A stretch of 29,013 bases of DNA from Oppiella nova (Eukaryota > Arthropoda > Arachnida > Sarcoptiformes > Oppiidae). Location: NCBI GenBank assembly GCA_905397405.1, contig CAJPVJ010000294.1:1-29013 (forward strand), given 5' to 3'. Shown here piece after piece: positions 14,046-25,700 of this stretch. Below the pieces are notes generated by a model, which was given only the letters and a program-made list of their open reading frames with translations, was not told the DNA's origin and did no database searches. The position numbers were made by a program, and so were the translations under genes. Within the stretch, counting starts at the first letter, position 1. Every line of letters starts with the position of its first letter.

Positions 14046-14055
14046 GCACTAGTGG

Positions 14056-14891
14056 TCACTTAGTCTTATGGCAAGCGGTGACGGAAGTGTTGCCCAAAAT
14101 CTTCTTTCTCTGAGCAATCATATAGAGGTATAATTGAGGGAAAACTGAAACACAAATCAATTAGTAATTGACAAAAAAGTGCAAAACAATTAAATTGCAA
14201 TTATTATATGCATTGATACTCACAGGGAATGTACGACAAGATTACAATTACCAGCAAATAGTGGTAATAGAAGGAAATGTTTGCAAAGTTAGGCAAATGT
14301 ATGGCCCATAGGTTGCGGTGACGGATGTAGGGGATGGCAGACACGATGGTTATGAGTTCGCCCGACACACCGATCGGGTAGAGGACTATGAAGAGAGTAT
14401 ACCGGAGCCAAGTGAGCACATATGGCACCATATTGTAGATATTGAGCGCGTAATACAGATAACGAGTCATCTCTGCGATAGACCACGCGATCAGAAGCAT
14501 CGGTACTCCTAAGCCATTGCGCGTCTCAATCACCGGCAGAAGTATACCCCAAACTACCACTAATCGGGACAACACTTGGATGAAGGTCTGGAAGGCGTTG
14601 GACGGCACCAGACGGACCACACAGTGAACCACTTCTATGAGTTGCAGTGTCTGGAAGATGGACACAGAGGTCTGCACCGAGAGATACACATCCGTGAAGT
14701 GACCCTTTTGTACGAAATGCCACAAAACCACTGCTAATCCATACGACCAACTGATCCGTGCGACAGACAATCAAAGCCATCGTTACATGCAATCAATTCA
14801 TTAGAGAGTCAAACATCAATTACCCGAAGAACTGGATCAGGTTATAGCAGAAGAGGTATAGTTTAGCGATCGGCGAGTCTTTCAAAGCCAT
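14056..14891 (-). CDS. HACD2: Very-long-chain 3-hydroxyacyl-CoA dehydratase (HACD1/2 type)
   Basis: This ER membrane enzyme removes water from 3-hydroxyacyl-CoA, the third step of very-long-chain fatty acid elongation. Three exons: 14824-14891 (ATG), 14224-14750 and 14056-14144 (TGA), with GT-AG introns of 73 and 79 bp and consistent phases. The product is 227 residues. It starts MALKDSPIAKLYLFCYNLIQ and has the family motifs LIEVVHCVVRLVPSN, AWSIAEMTRYLYYA and WLRYTLFIVLYPIGVSGE. The catalytic Tyr and Glu fall seven residues apart at Tyr147 and Glu154, as in yeast Phs1. The short last exon restores the conserved FFPQLYLYMIAQRKKIL ending. Six or so hydrophobic segments fit the fold. There is no N-terminal CS domain, which rules out the HACD3 type. 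It is divergently paired with NSMCE2. Confidence 0.96.
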
Positions 14892-14960
14892 TGGTGCAGA
14901 TGTGAGGAGTGTATCACTAGTTTGCAAACGGACTTCAATTCAATTCAATTGAGTGTCAGT

Positions 14961-14985
14961 GGTATGAATGGTATGAATGGTATGA
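14961..14985. repeat. 9-bp tandem repeat upstream of HACD
   Basis: GGTATGAAT occurs about 2.8 times in tandem, 70-95 bp upstream of the HACD start codon, within the shared promoter. Neighbouring words ATTCATTCACT are the reverse-complement type, so the area could fold locally. Confidence 0.8.
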
Positions 14986-15156
14986 CTGAATGCATTCATT
15001 CACTCCTCACTACTTGACAGTCAATGCAAACTAAACACTAAATCTTATGGCAAACCAATGGTTCACTTGTTTTCGAGACTAGACTTCAGTTGAAGTTTAC
15101 ATTTGACGTCAGATCGCAAACTATCGCCACTTTTTGAGCCAATAATTAGCTCTCAA

Positions 15157-15190
15157 TGCCATTCACTGCACACTCAATGAGTGAATGGCA
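15157..15190. repeat. Perfect 11-bp inverted repeat in divergent promoter
   Basis: TGCCATTCACT and its exact reverse complement AGTGAATGGCA flank a 12-bp spacer. It lies 46 bp from the CRE and about 134 bp upstream of the NSMCE2 ATG. It could be a dimeric factor site or a hairpin in the leader. Confidence 0.75.
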
Positions 15191-15323
15191 CGTCATTTGT
15201 GTGGCACTCAATGCAAACCCAAATGAGCGGTAAATTGTGTTTTGAAATGATGATCGTTTGCCACACAATTGACTCCCAATTGACACTCAATTGTCACTAC
15301 AATTAGCAGTCAGTCAGCGAGTG

Positions 15324-16143
15324 ATGAGCTATAGTGAGGAAAGGCTTGAGTGTCAGCAGCTCTTCGACTACTGCCTCTTAGCCCAGCAATTGGTCACAGA
15401 TATGGCCACCAATAGGGCCGACACTCAACACAACCAGTTCTTCGACAAGAATGGCTCGCCGTCCGACTGGAAGCGATTCAGTGATGCATTGCCTCAACAC
15501 ATGACACAACTGATCCAATTGAAGCACACCATCAACGAAAGCATTGTGGCCTCCGTTCATACAGATAACTATGTCTCTAATCCATCACATCTGCCGATAC
15601 TTTTAACCATCAATATGTGACTAACGCACAGATCATACCATTTCTTACTTATGTCAACAGATCCGTCAATTGAACGCAGGATCCGATGATTCAGACGATC
15701 AGACGCTTATCAATACCAATATCAGTGATATATTTGATGAGAAGTTGCAGCAAACGAGTGCTCAGCGCAACACTAACCACGAAGACGACGACAACTACAA
15801 GAAATTGATGGAAGTGTTGAATGAATTCAACGCCGATTCTATGGATAATGGATCGGATGATGAAGACATGATTATATCAGACACTCAACAAAACCAGATT
15901 CCAATCGATCCGTTCAGTAAGCAAGAGATCTCAAGACCGGTGAAGAACAAGAAATGCGGGCATATCTACGATAGGGAACAGTTGAGACTAGTGCTCGAGA
16001 GCAGGGTTGGCAGTGGTGGTCACCCGCCATCAGTCAGATGTCCCACTGTTGGCTGTAATAACAAATCGGTTACTTTGGGTGATGTGGTCGACGACCGCAA
16101 GACTCTTCTACTCATTAATAAAATGAAAGCAAATGATAACTAA
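15324..16143 (+). CDS. NSMCE2: NSMCE2/MMS21, SUMO E3 ligase of the SMC5/6 complex
   Basis: NSMCE2 is the SP-RING SUMO ligase docked on SMC5, acting in homologous recombination and replication-fork repair. The best model has two exons, 15324-15572 and 15661-16143 (TAA), giving 243 residues against 247 in human. The first exon is helical, as expected of the SMC5-binding part. The second has an acidic linker, then PFSKQEISRPVKNKKCGHIY and a closing CPTVGC. The zinc ligands Cys182, His184, Cys210 and Cys215 are in SP-RING spacing. The acceptor at 15660 (TCAACAG) is good. The donor is uncertain: phase fits TAT|GTCTCT at 15573, which is a weak site. The ATG at 15324 is the first ATG in frame; extending further upstream would need a TTG start. 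An AATAAA follows at 16229. Confidence 0.92.
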
Positions 16144-16224
16144 TTTCGTGCACTTATTGTTTGTATTTATTTTCATCAAATCTCTGTTCAATTGTCATTG
16201 CATTTGAAGTGAGTATAGAAATAG

Positions 16225-16235
16225 TTTTAATAAAA
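16225..16235. promoter_or_regulatory. Near-palindromic, possibly bidirectional poly(A) signal
   Basis: TTTTAATAAAA carries AATAAA on the plus strand (16229-16234), 86 nt past the NSMCE2 stop. It also carries ATTAAA on the minus strand (16226-16231), 128 nt past the stop of the small minus ORF. It therefore could end both convergent transcription units. The plus-strand use is the safer claim. Confidence 0.5.
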
Positions 16236-16358
16236 CACTTGAAATGACTTGAAATTGATTTATAAATTTGAATACAATTTTGCTGAAAACAACTAAATAG
16301 TGATTACTTGATGAGCAGAATATGCATTCAATTGAGTGTTTCTATGAAATACAGTGAG

Positions 16359-16601
16359 TTATGAATGCATTATTTCATGAGTTATTACAACACTTTTGCA
16401 TAAAAAGCGTAAAAACATGACAGCGTTTGATGGGAGACGACGATTGACGCGCCCTCTCTTGACACGATTGACTACACGATTGGTTGCGTTGAATAGCATT
16501 GGTGTGAACTGCTCTCTCAGCGACCTCTGTGAGGCTAAGACAACACTCAGTAGTGAATAGTTTTGAATGCAGTCAATGATTGACTCGTTTTGTTCAGACA
16601 T
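16359..16601 (-). CDS. Possible small gene, 80-residue protein of unknown function
   Basis: An uninterrupted ATG-to-TAA frame encodes MSEQNESIIDCIQNYSLLSV onward. The middle is basic (VVNRVKRGRVNRRL) and the end is a short hydrophobic stretch (VMFLRFLCKSVVI). I recognise no family and see no zinc site, clear signal peptide or full membrane segment. In its favour: ATG start, composition like the coding exons, a head-to-head position 184 bp from the UBR5 start codon, a minus-strand CCAAT word at about 16631, and a usable poly(A) signal at 16226. Against it: it is short, and chance frames of this length occur in GC-richer stretches. It might also be the first exon of a longer gene, though no good donor is evident. 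Confidence 0.4.
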   Translation of the reverse strand: MSEQNESIIDCIQNYSLLSVVLASQRSLREQFTPMLFNATNRVVNRVKRGRVNRRLPSNAVMFLRFLCKSVVITHEIMHS

Positions 16602-16785
16602 TTGTGTGAAGACAGACAGACGTCAAGTCCATTGGAAATCACTTTCATTTCAATCATTGTTTTAATTGCTATCCATTTGAGACATATTTGACACTTAATA
16701 TCAATTATATATCAATTCAATTACACGTCTCTTGAGTGGACATCACGTGAAATGCGTTAACCAATCGGCCACTCATTTGTGGTGA
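16602..16785. promoter_or_regulatory. UBR5 promoter with E-box and CCAAT box
   Basis: A palindromic E-box TCACGTGA lies at 16743-16750 and a CCAATCGG NF-Y-type box at 16761-16768, both within 45 bp of the first UBR5 ATG (16786). An inverted CCAAT (CCATTGG) at about 16629 faces the small minus-strand ORF. A two-codon upstream ORF, ATG-CGT-TAA, sits at 16752-16760 between the E-box and the CCAAT box. If transcription starts upstream of it, it could lower initiation at the main ATG. Confidence 0.5.
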
Positions 16786-19700
16786 ATGTCTGCTTCAATG
16801 TCCACTTCAATGCACTTCGTCTTAAATCCATTGCCATCGAGTGATGAACAGCTCAACGAAAGGTATGTATCAATTGATTTGATTATCACTGATATTAATG
16901 GCGCCGTATTTGTGGTCAGACTTCGGGAGACGAGCGAAAAGAGTGGTCGAAATGGATGGCAAGCGAACGCGTCATCAGTTTTCCAGTCCATCAAAACCCT
17001 GGCTGTGAGTCAGTGTTGTGTCGGCGCCTCTCATATCGCACTTCTTCTCGAGGTATGTCTTCACCACTCAATCCATACAAACCTATATTAACGGTGTGTT
17101 TGTCTGAAAGGACGGTCGCATCTGTCGGGTCTCCTATTCAGTACTCACCGATCGCTTGGACTTATCGACGAACGACTCCTCGAAGATGTAAACAAGCATT
17201 GAGTGAACCACTCATTGACTCATTGATTGACAATTAATGAACTCTTCCTCTCAATAGTGTTAATCTTAAGGGAAGTATTGGGAGTCATGTGTCGACTCTG
17301 GCCTCCAATCAAAGGTCGAGTCCGGCCGCCAGACGCGGAAGAATACTGCGGACGTCGAGCAACGGGAGGGGTCGGGGCGGCGCCAGCGTTATAATGGGCG
17401 GACGTCCTGTAGTTCCCGCGCCGTTTGTTCCCGAAGACCTGGTATCTCAGGCTCAGGTTGTTTTGCAGGGAAAGTCGCGAAACCTGATAATCCGTGAACT
17501 CCAACGAACCAATTTGGACGTCAATCTCGCCGTCAATAACCTCTTGAGTCGCGATGACGAGGACGCGGACGATATGGACGACAGTCAGGAGTCGTATTTG
17601 CCGAGCGATGACCTCATGTCGCTATTGGACGCCGGCATTCACAACGATCACGCGTCGGTCATCATCGACGCCGACGCCGTCTTCCCCGACGATGTCTTCA
17701 GCTACTCGTCCATAAGAGTGCGCTCGAGTGCCGCCAATCGACTGTCCGCCAGAACCGCGTCGTCTACTGGTGTGGAGAGAGAGCGCGAGTCGAGTGCTGT
17801 CGAGAGGGATATGTTGCGGTTCGCATCGGAGCGCCAGTACCCGACATCCAGTGCCTCTTCGTCGCGACGATGGCTTGAATACGCGTTAAGAGATTCCGGT
17901 TCCGCTTCAGACCCATCAAAGTGTGCGGTCACTTCAGCGCCTCCCGAAGCCATTCCCACGACTCGCAAGCGTACGGATAGCACTCAACTTAACCCGATTT
18001 ATGTGAGCGAACAGCTCGAGTACTGGCCCTCTGGAGACAAACGATTTACCCAAATGGCTGCCCTTTATTCGGAACTGACGGCCATTACCAGCACTGGACA
18101 GCTATGGCAATGGAAGTGGAATGAAAGCGAGCCCTTCAGACCTCAAACAATCGACGGCATCGCATACTTTCACCCAAAAGTGCCGACTCTGTCACTCCTA
18201 AACGAAAAGATAACACACCTGTCGGGCAGTTGTATTCGGGGATCGGTAGCCACTGAGAGCTGCAAAGTCGCCACATTTATTGACGACAGTGTGGCGCCCA
18301 TCGCCTCTAAGTTAGAGCACAGTCTCATCCCATTACCCGAAGCCCTGAACAGTGATTCCAAAATAGTCTCTTTGAATGTCTCATCGCTGTTGTCGTGCGT
18401 AAGACTGGATACCGGAGCGATCTATTGGTGGGGAATCGCTCCCTATTCGCACCGTAAGAAGATTTGGGAGAAAGTGAGAGCAAAGACTAAAAAGCAAAGA
18501 CAAACCTCATCCTCGGCGTCCAGTGATATTGTGACCGGCGCTCAGGTGTGTCTCAGAAACAGCCCGTCATATAACTCCGGTGCCATTGGGTTTACTACTA
18601 GCGGAGGTGTACCAAAAGTGGGCCAACTATTGGCCTCTGCCTGGAATATAACGGATTCGTGTGCTTTCAAAATCCTGAACACCAATGAATATAAGCGAAG
18701 CACTAGTAGTCAGATATCGTTTGCATCGACCAGTTCTGCGACCCCTTCAGTGGTTCGCAATAGCGAGCCATCAATCAAAGAGCAACAGCCTCCCAGTCCC
18801 AGTCTGTCGAAGGCCTCGTCAACGGAGCGCCTGGAGATGCCTCCGCCGCCATCGCCCGCGTCGTCTACCTGTTCAGAGCCGGGATGTAGTCCTTTACCCA
18901 AACGTTCAAAGCCTCGACATAATAATAACAGCAGTAATAATGTGTTAAACAATAATGAAGTTAATGAAAAAGTAGAGGAGAACTGGAGTCTAAAAGACGT
19001 GATATTTGTTGAGGACGTGAAGAACGTACCGATCGGTCGTGTGCTGAAGATTGACGGCAATTACGCCGCCGTTAAGTTCAATACCGGTCGCGAACACAGC
19101 TTTAAGTCGGATGACAGTGATGTCCAGTCAGTACTACAGGAATGTCGTCTTTTGCGCAAAGACGAGCTCCAACTCGTGAAAGGGAGCACTTGTGCCAAAG
19201 TGTTGGACTGTTTTCAACGTTTGCCCAAAAAAGTACACATTCCTGACAGCACTCATATCATTGCGATGACTGTCAGCAATGTTGGCATTCATGCGATCGT
19301 CAAAAGCGGAACAAAACTCAATTATATTGTCTTCAATATCACATCGGGTCGAGTCGAACAAGAGAGCAGATTCCCGACCGACACGTCCGCCTTCTTGGGT
19401 CAGGACATGTCGTTGATATCATTGCACTGTTTTGGCGAGAATGAGATCATAACTATAGTACGCGATGGCAATGGAGCCATATATCCATTGGCCAAAGACT
19501 GTTGCGAATCCATAAGAGATCCCATTTCGCTGGACATGTCTCCGGCACAGGCCATAGGCATTGGTATTCACCCCATCCGTGACACGATCCCCAACCAGAA
19601 GAATCAGGTGGCGATCATTGTGTTAGCGCTCGAAAACCAATTGCTCACTCCGGCTATACTTCGAAGTGATCCCGATTTGGTTCGCCTCACTCTGGCGTCG

Positions 19701-22700
19701 CTCGAGAAGGAGTCGGTGTCCCAACAGGTGGTGGTCAGCGAGCGCTGTGATGGCAATCGCAATATCATTCACATGGCTGTCTGCGCCTGTTTTCCCACTT
19801 CCAACAAAACATTCGACTCGACGCCCGCCGAAGACCCCAACGCCGAGACATTCGACGCCCGAAACGCTTCCCTTCAAGACGTGATGAGGAGAGCCTCGAA
19901 ATCAGTGTCCGGAAGACTGAATCCCAATAGTGACAGAAGTGATGAATTGAGAGAACGAAGTATCGAACCGTCGGCCGACAGCTGCGACTCCGAGTCTAAC
20001 GCACCCATAGCTATGATCTATTATCCTCCCGAAGCGAGTCCTGTCTCTAATGAACCGCTTTTGGATCCGACAGAACAGAAACCGATCGCTCACTCGATTC
20101 TGTGGACTTTATTAGACTCAGCAGTTTTGCGGCCTTTTATGAAAGAGTTGTTGAGTTCAAAGGACTCGCAGGGATACACGCCATTCATGCTCGCCGTCAG
20201 CGGTAGGGCCTACTCGGCCGCCAATCACGTGATGACTATGGCATTAAAGTTAGCCCAGAGATCCTCAACTGATCCGGAAGTTCAACAAAAAGTTTTGATG
20301 TCAATGCTATACCCCAGGGGCTCAAACCCGGACGACTCACCCCTACATTTATTGTGCTGCAACGACACCTGTAGCTTCACGTGGACGGGTGCCGAACACA
20401 TCAATCAGGATATCTTTGAGTGTAAGACCTGTGGTTTAATCGGTTCTCTTTGCTGTTGCACTGAATGCGCGCGAGTCTGCCATAAGGGACACGACTGTAA
20501 ACTGAAGCGCACTTCACCGACAGCTTATTGCGACTGTTGGGAGAAATGCAAGTGCAAGGCATTGATCAGTGGCTGCCAGTCCTCGCGATACGCACTCCTT
20601 AAGCGTCTTATAGCCGAAACAGATTTAGTCACATATCCTAACAGTCGAGGAGAGAATATACTCTTGTTTTTAGTGCAAACGGTTGGCCGACAAATGATAG
20701 AACAGCGACAGTACAGACCCTCGCGATCACGCAATGCCATCACTCGTAAAGCACCCGACGCTATGGGGAGTATAGAGTCTGAGATGCCTGACCACGACTT
20801 AGAGCCGCCGCGATTTGCTCGCAAAGCACTCGACAAGATTCTCGGCGACTGGAATGCCATCAAAGCTATGATTCTAACGGGTTATAGAGCACCGGCTGCG
20901 GCCAGTTGTAAGAAACAGAATATCGGTTTAGGCAACAGTTATGCCGCCGCCGAAGAGCAGGTCTTTCTCAGCAGTCAAAACGGAACCGCTTTATTGGATA
21001 AGTTTACGCACTCTCTTCTGGTGAGAGTGGGCTCTGAAATGGTCGACAACTTATTGGTGACAATCATAAGAGAGTCTCAGAATCCATCGCAAAGTGTAGC
21101 AAAAGAGGCTGGACTTGTGGCCAGACGTTTCGTGCGATCGGTGGCCCGCATAGGAATCGTGTTGTGCATTGAATTGACGCCATCCTCTTATGCCAACACA
21201 AGTGTGTTATCTCTGACGTCTCCGAGTTCTTCGTGGAAGAAGAGCGCCGTCTCCTCACAGCTCCACAAATGTCGGCGCGTTTTTCAGGCATTGCTTCCCA
21301 TCGCTATCGAGGAGTTGTGCGAAATCGCTGACGCGCTTATATCCCCCGTTCGCCTGGGAGTGGCCCGACCCACAGCTCCCTTCTCTCTCTCCACTACATT
21401 ATCGGATGCCATTACCGGAAGTGAAGAGCTCTTTGCTGTCGACCCTGTCTTATCTCAAAGTCGACGAAATGATGGCAATGCCATCGATATGTCAGTCATT
21501 TCTTCGGAAGTATTGAATGTAAACAACAGTCAGAGCGGAATCGTGCCGTTAGTCGACGCATCTGTCGGCGTCGATGTTGTGGTCGGAAGCGTTGACGACG
21601 AACATGAAGTGGATGTGATGGTAGGGCAGGAAGACGTGGACCACGAGAGTAGTGAACACGAAGAGCCCGTTGACGGCAACGATGGGCACCACGAAGAGAG
21701 TGATTCAGATTCGGACTCAAATCCCGACGACGCCTCATATCAAAGCAATATCGATAACGCCAGCATTCAGAGGAGCGCCACCACAGGTGCCACAGCTGGC
21801 AGTGATCCCGGGGCTCCCAGTCTGGCCTACTTTTCCGAAGAGGAATCGGCCGACTCTTCCAATGGAGAGGATGAGGAAGAGAGCGAAACTGCAGAGACAG
21901 AGCCCGACACTGAAGACTTAGCTTTCATTGACGAACAATTGGAGCGAAGGGCCGCCAACCCATCGGGCGCTACAGTGGGGGCCGTCTCTGGGAATATAGC
22001 CAATTGGCGAACCAATTTGGCTCAACACTTGCAGTGGGCCTTAAGGCAGCGCGAGATCGGGAGCACAGCAACGGCCGGAGTCGCTACCACTTCGAGGGTT
22101 TCAAACACTGGCGGACTATCCGGCTCTACAGGTTTGATACATATAGACCCGACAACTATCCGTAGGTCTGCTACTACTGTAACTCCAATCACAGCCACTG
22201 TAACCGCTAACGAAACGGTCTCAATGGCCACGACTACTGTGGGTTTGACCCGTGCTTTCGCTATAGTTATCCGACAAATCTCTGACTTATTGCCAACACT
22301 TCGAGATCAGGAGAGGATTTCAGTGGTCCCGGGAATCAACTCATTGCCCATCAGTTTCACCGAATCTTACAATTTAATGAATTTCATTGAAGCGCGTCTC
22401 AAACCGACGTGGGATTGGCTCATGAATGTCATGGACTCCACCGAAGGACAGCTTAGATTTGGCTGCGCCCTCACCAACAGTAGCGGCGCTTTTAGTTTGT
22501 CTACTCAGGCGACCGCTTCAGCCACACTTCAACCTCAAAGTTCGCGAACTGTTCCCATGACAAGCAGTGCCCGAAGAGTTAATTTGAATGATGAGAATCG
22601 CGTGACTCAATCGAGTGATTCGCGCGCCGGTATGAGTAGTTCTCGCCGAAGCGGTGCAACAGCTGGTCATCGGTTCGTTTCAGGCCATCACAGTCACCAC

Positions 22701-25700
22701 ACTCTTGACTCGACGTCTGCGCGTAAAGACTTCTTGTCGTACGCCATGTCTCTAATGCGAGCCCACAGTAGCGAACACTTGGATTCGTTGCCCGTCTTAG
22801 ATGTGGCGGCACTCAAACACGTGGCCTATGTTTTCGACTCTTTGATCTATTTTATCAAAAGCGGATCCGAAGACTCAAATCCAAACAGTGGAAGAATTGG
22901 TGCTTCGGATCTAATGTCCGCCGAGAACTGGACTAATGAAGAGGAATCGGACGTCATTGAGGAACAGGACGAGGAGTTGAGTGCCGTTCAGTCGTATTCA
23001 TTGCCAGATATCAGTCCCATGGAAGAGGACTCCACCCAAAATCCGCCACAATTTAAAAGCCGAAGACACACTTTCTTCCAACGCTCGGAATCGACACTAT
23101 TCTTAGGCTGTCCCCCACCCGACCCATTCTCAACCCCACTTACAGAGGCCCTCCCGTTGGCTGACGCCCCGCACCTCTTGCAACCCAACTCCAGACGCGA
23201 ACAACTGTTTGGTATTCCCCGTCCGACCACATCTAATGTCGCTGAAGAGATGTTTGATTCTCTGCCCACGCGATTAGGTTTAAGTAATCGAAATCTCGGC
23301 CCCTCTGAAGCTATAGGAGGCGCGACACACGATTCGTCTAACAGTGAAGTACGAGAACAATCTTTATCTCAATCGAGTTCTCAAAGCAGTGCACACTTTG
23401 ATGCCATTCCCTTGAATATGTCGTCCACCCCTTCCGTGAGTCCAAGACCTCAGTCGGTGATCGCTGAGACCCAGAGAGCGCCTATAATAGTGCCGGTGAT
23501 GAGTGCGTCCACTAAACCGAGTGTCATAGTATTGGCCGGTTCTATAAAGCATTCCCAACAAAATACTAGTGCCAGCAGTGGTGGAGCACAGCCTATCAGC
23601 GCTCAACCAAATGGTTCCTCAATAGTGAGAGAAACCGCCGAAAGAGTACATCCGTTGCCAAACAAATCTCAACAACTGATAGGAAATATGACACAACACG
23701 ACAACCTATTGGGTCGATGGAGACTGACTTTAGAGCTATTCGGGCGCGTGTTTGTGGACGATGTTGGGGCCGAACCGGGCTCTATAATCGGCGATTTGGG
23801 AGGATTTCCTGTCAAAGAGTCTAAATTCCGGCGCGAAATGGAAAGACTCCGTAATTCGCAACAGAGAGACATCAGTTTCTCCAAACTGGACAGAGATCGC
23901 AGTGTTTTGATTCAACAAACTTTCAAAGAACTGAACACAATGTACAACAACTTCAGTCGCCGTATGTCTGTGGGAACACCTCTTCTCACGGTCTCTCGAG
24001 TCAAAGTGACCTTTAAGGACGAGCCCGGGGAGGGCAGTGGTGTCGCCCGTAGTTTCTATTCAGCATTCTGTGAGGCCATCCTATCCACCGATAAGCTCCC
24101 GAGTCTGGAGTCGTGTCACGCGTCGAATCGTTCGCTTCAATATAATCTGATTCAGAGACTGAAGAGTAGAGAGAGGGAGAGAGAACAGGCGCGCAGAGCA
24201 TATCAGGCCAGTCGCTCGTCGCGCGACCACAACTCCGGCACTAATTCTCGCGAAAGAGCTGATAGAGAAGTGTTCACACAATTGCGTTACGAAGCGCCGC
24301 CTTTTGTGATGCCGGGCGACCAGACGGCCCAACAGTCACCACAAGGAGTCAATAATTCAGTCAATTTGAATGAACTGTTGAGTCCTCACAGACAACAGTT
24401 GGGAATGCGGTTATACCCGAGGGTTCACCAGTTGAGACCATCGCTGGCCAGTAAGATAACGGGAATGCTGTTAGAGTTGACGCCCGCACAGCTCCTCACT
24501 CTCTTCGCGTCCGAAGACACGCTAAGGGCTAAAGTGGACGAAGCGGTCGATATAATCCTATCGCACGGACGGGACACCACATCCGAGAGTCTCTTTGAAT
24601 TAGATATGTTTAACTTGAGTCGAACCTCGCAGTCAGTGCCCACCGCCGGCGCCAAAACGACGCCCACCAGTAGTTCGGGTCGTCCTCTGGACGTGGAGAT
24701 GGAAGAGGAGGACGAGGAGGACAACGCCCCCCTCTTCTATCAGCCGGGAAAGCGTGGCTTCTATTCGCCGCGTCAGGGCAAGTGTTCGGCCGAACGCATC
24801 AATGCATTCCGAAATGTGGGCCGAATTATGGGCTTATGTTTGCTTCAGAACGAGTTGTGTCCTCTTAATCTCAACCGACACGTCTATAAACACATTCTTC
24901 GGCGAACCATCTCATGGCACGACTTAGCCTTCTTTGATCCCGTCCTCTACGAGTCGTTACGTCAACTCATTGTCGACACGGAATCCGGCAATGACTCCAT
25001 GTTTGCAGAACTCGATCTCAGGTTCTCTGTTGACCTCAACGCCGAAGAGGGCGGCGGAACCGTTGAACTCATCCCCAACGGACGTAACGTCGAAGTGACG
25101 ACACAAACCATTTATGATTACGTGAGACGTTATGCTCAGTACAGAATGGTTCGCTCACAGGAACGGGCCCTTCAAGTATGCCATTTGACACTCACTTTCC
25201 ATTTCATTCATTGATTATATACTGTATTAAACTTTTCCTTTCATTGAATGACAGGCTCTTCGTCAGGGAGTGTATGACGTGTTGCCGACCAATGCGTTGG
25301 AAGGACTCACTGTAACAATCAGTTTATTCTTATACCCATTCCTAGAGACCTATAGACATGTGTTTTAATTGATTTATTTCATTAAAGGCCGAAGATTTTC
25401 GTCTCCTTTTGAATGGAATTTCTGATATAAACATTCAATTACTGATCAGTTATGTGACATTCAATGACGGTATGTCTGCATTCACTGAACAAACGCCAAA
25501 CCAATGATAATCCTTATTGTTATCTATGATCCCAGAGAGTGGTGATGGAAGCGAACACTTGTCTTATTTCAAGCGATGGTTTTGGTCTGTCGTCGAAAAG
25601 ATGACAAATCAAGAGAAACAGGATTTGATTTACTTCTGGACCGGAAGTCCTTCATTGCCGGCCAGCGAAGAGGGCTTTCAGCCGATGCCGAGTATAACGA

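Larger units (their letters stand above)
11647..14055. other. Non-coding region between junctophilin and HACD
   Basis: Non-coding DNA upstream of junctophilin and downstream of HACD. On the minus strand a TATAAATA lies about 55-65 bp upstream of the junctophilin ATG. A long imperfect hairpin lies at 12049-12168. A GC-richer patch lies at about 12375-12460 and contains GCGCGGCGC. The (CT)15 tract is at 13001-13030. The minus-strand sequence of 12780-12960 is GT/GA-rich. These last features could belong to a junctophilin promoter or untranslated first exon, but no splice structure could be fixed. The stretch 13040-14000 is AT-rich, with several TACCGG/TACCGT words. Confidence 0.6.
14892..15323. 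promoter_or_regulatory. Divergent HACD/NSMCE2 promoter region
   Basis: The two start codons are 432 bp apart and point away from each other. The gap contains a full palindromic CRE, TGACGTCA, at 15104-15111, and CCAAT words at about 15054 and 15138. A perfect 11-bp inverted repeat (15157-15167 and 15180-15190) and repeated CTCAATG words are also present. No TATA box stands out for either gene. A shared bidirectional promoter is inferred from geometry; the CRE is the most specific element. Confidence 0.6.

Noticed and set aside
14318-14512. Frames antisense or out of frame to HACD
   Set aside because: Shadows of a strongly supported conserved gene; no independent motif.
16786-17237. Separate small gene between NSMCE2 and UBR5
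   Set aside because: I first considered a proteasome-assembly factor or an orphan. Splicing three short exons gives the conserved UBR5 N-terminus ([25 protein letters not shown]), in phase with the large exon.
17702-24724. Many antisense and off-frame ORFs within UBR5, some about 100 codons long
   Set aside because: Expected in a long GC-balanced exon; products are Arg/Ser-rich mirror translations without domains.
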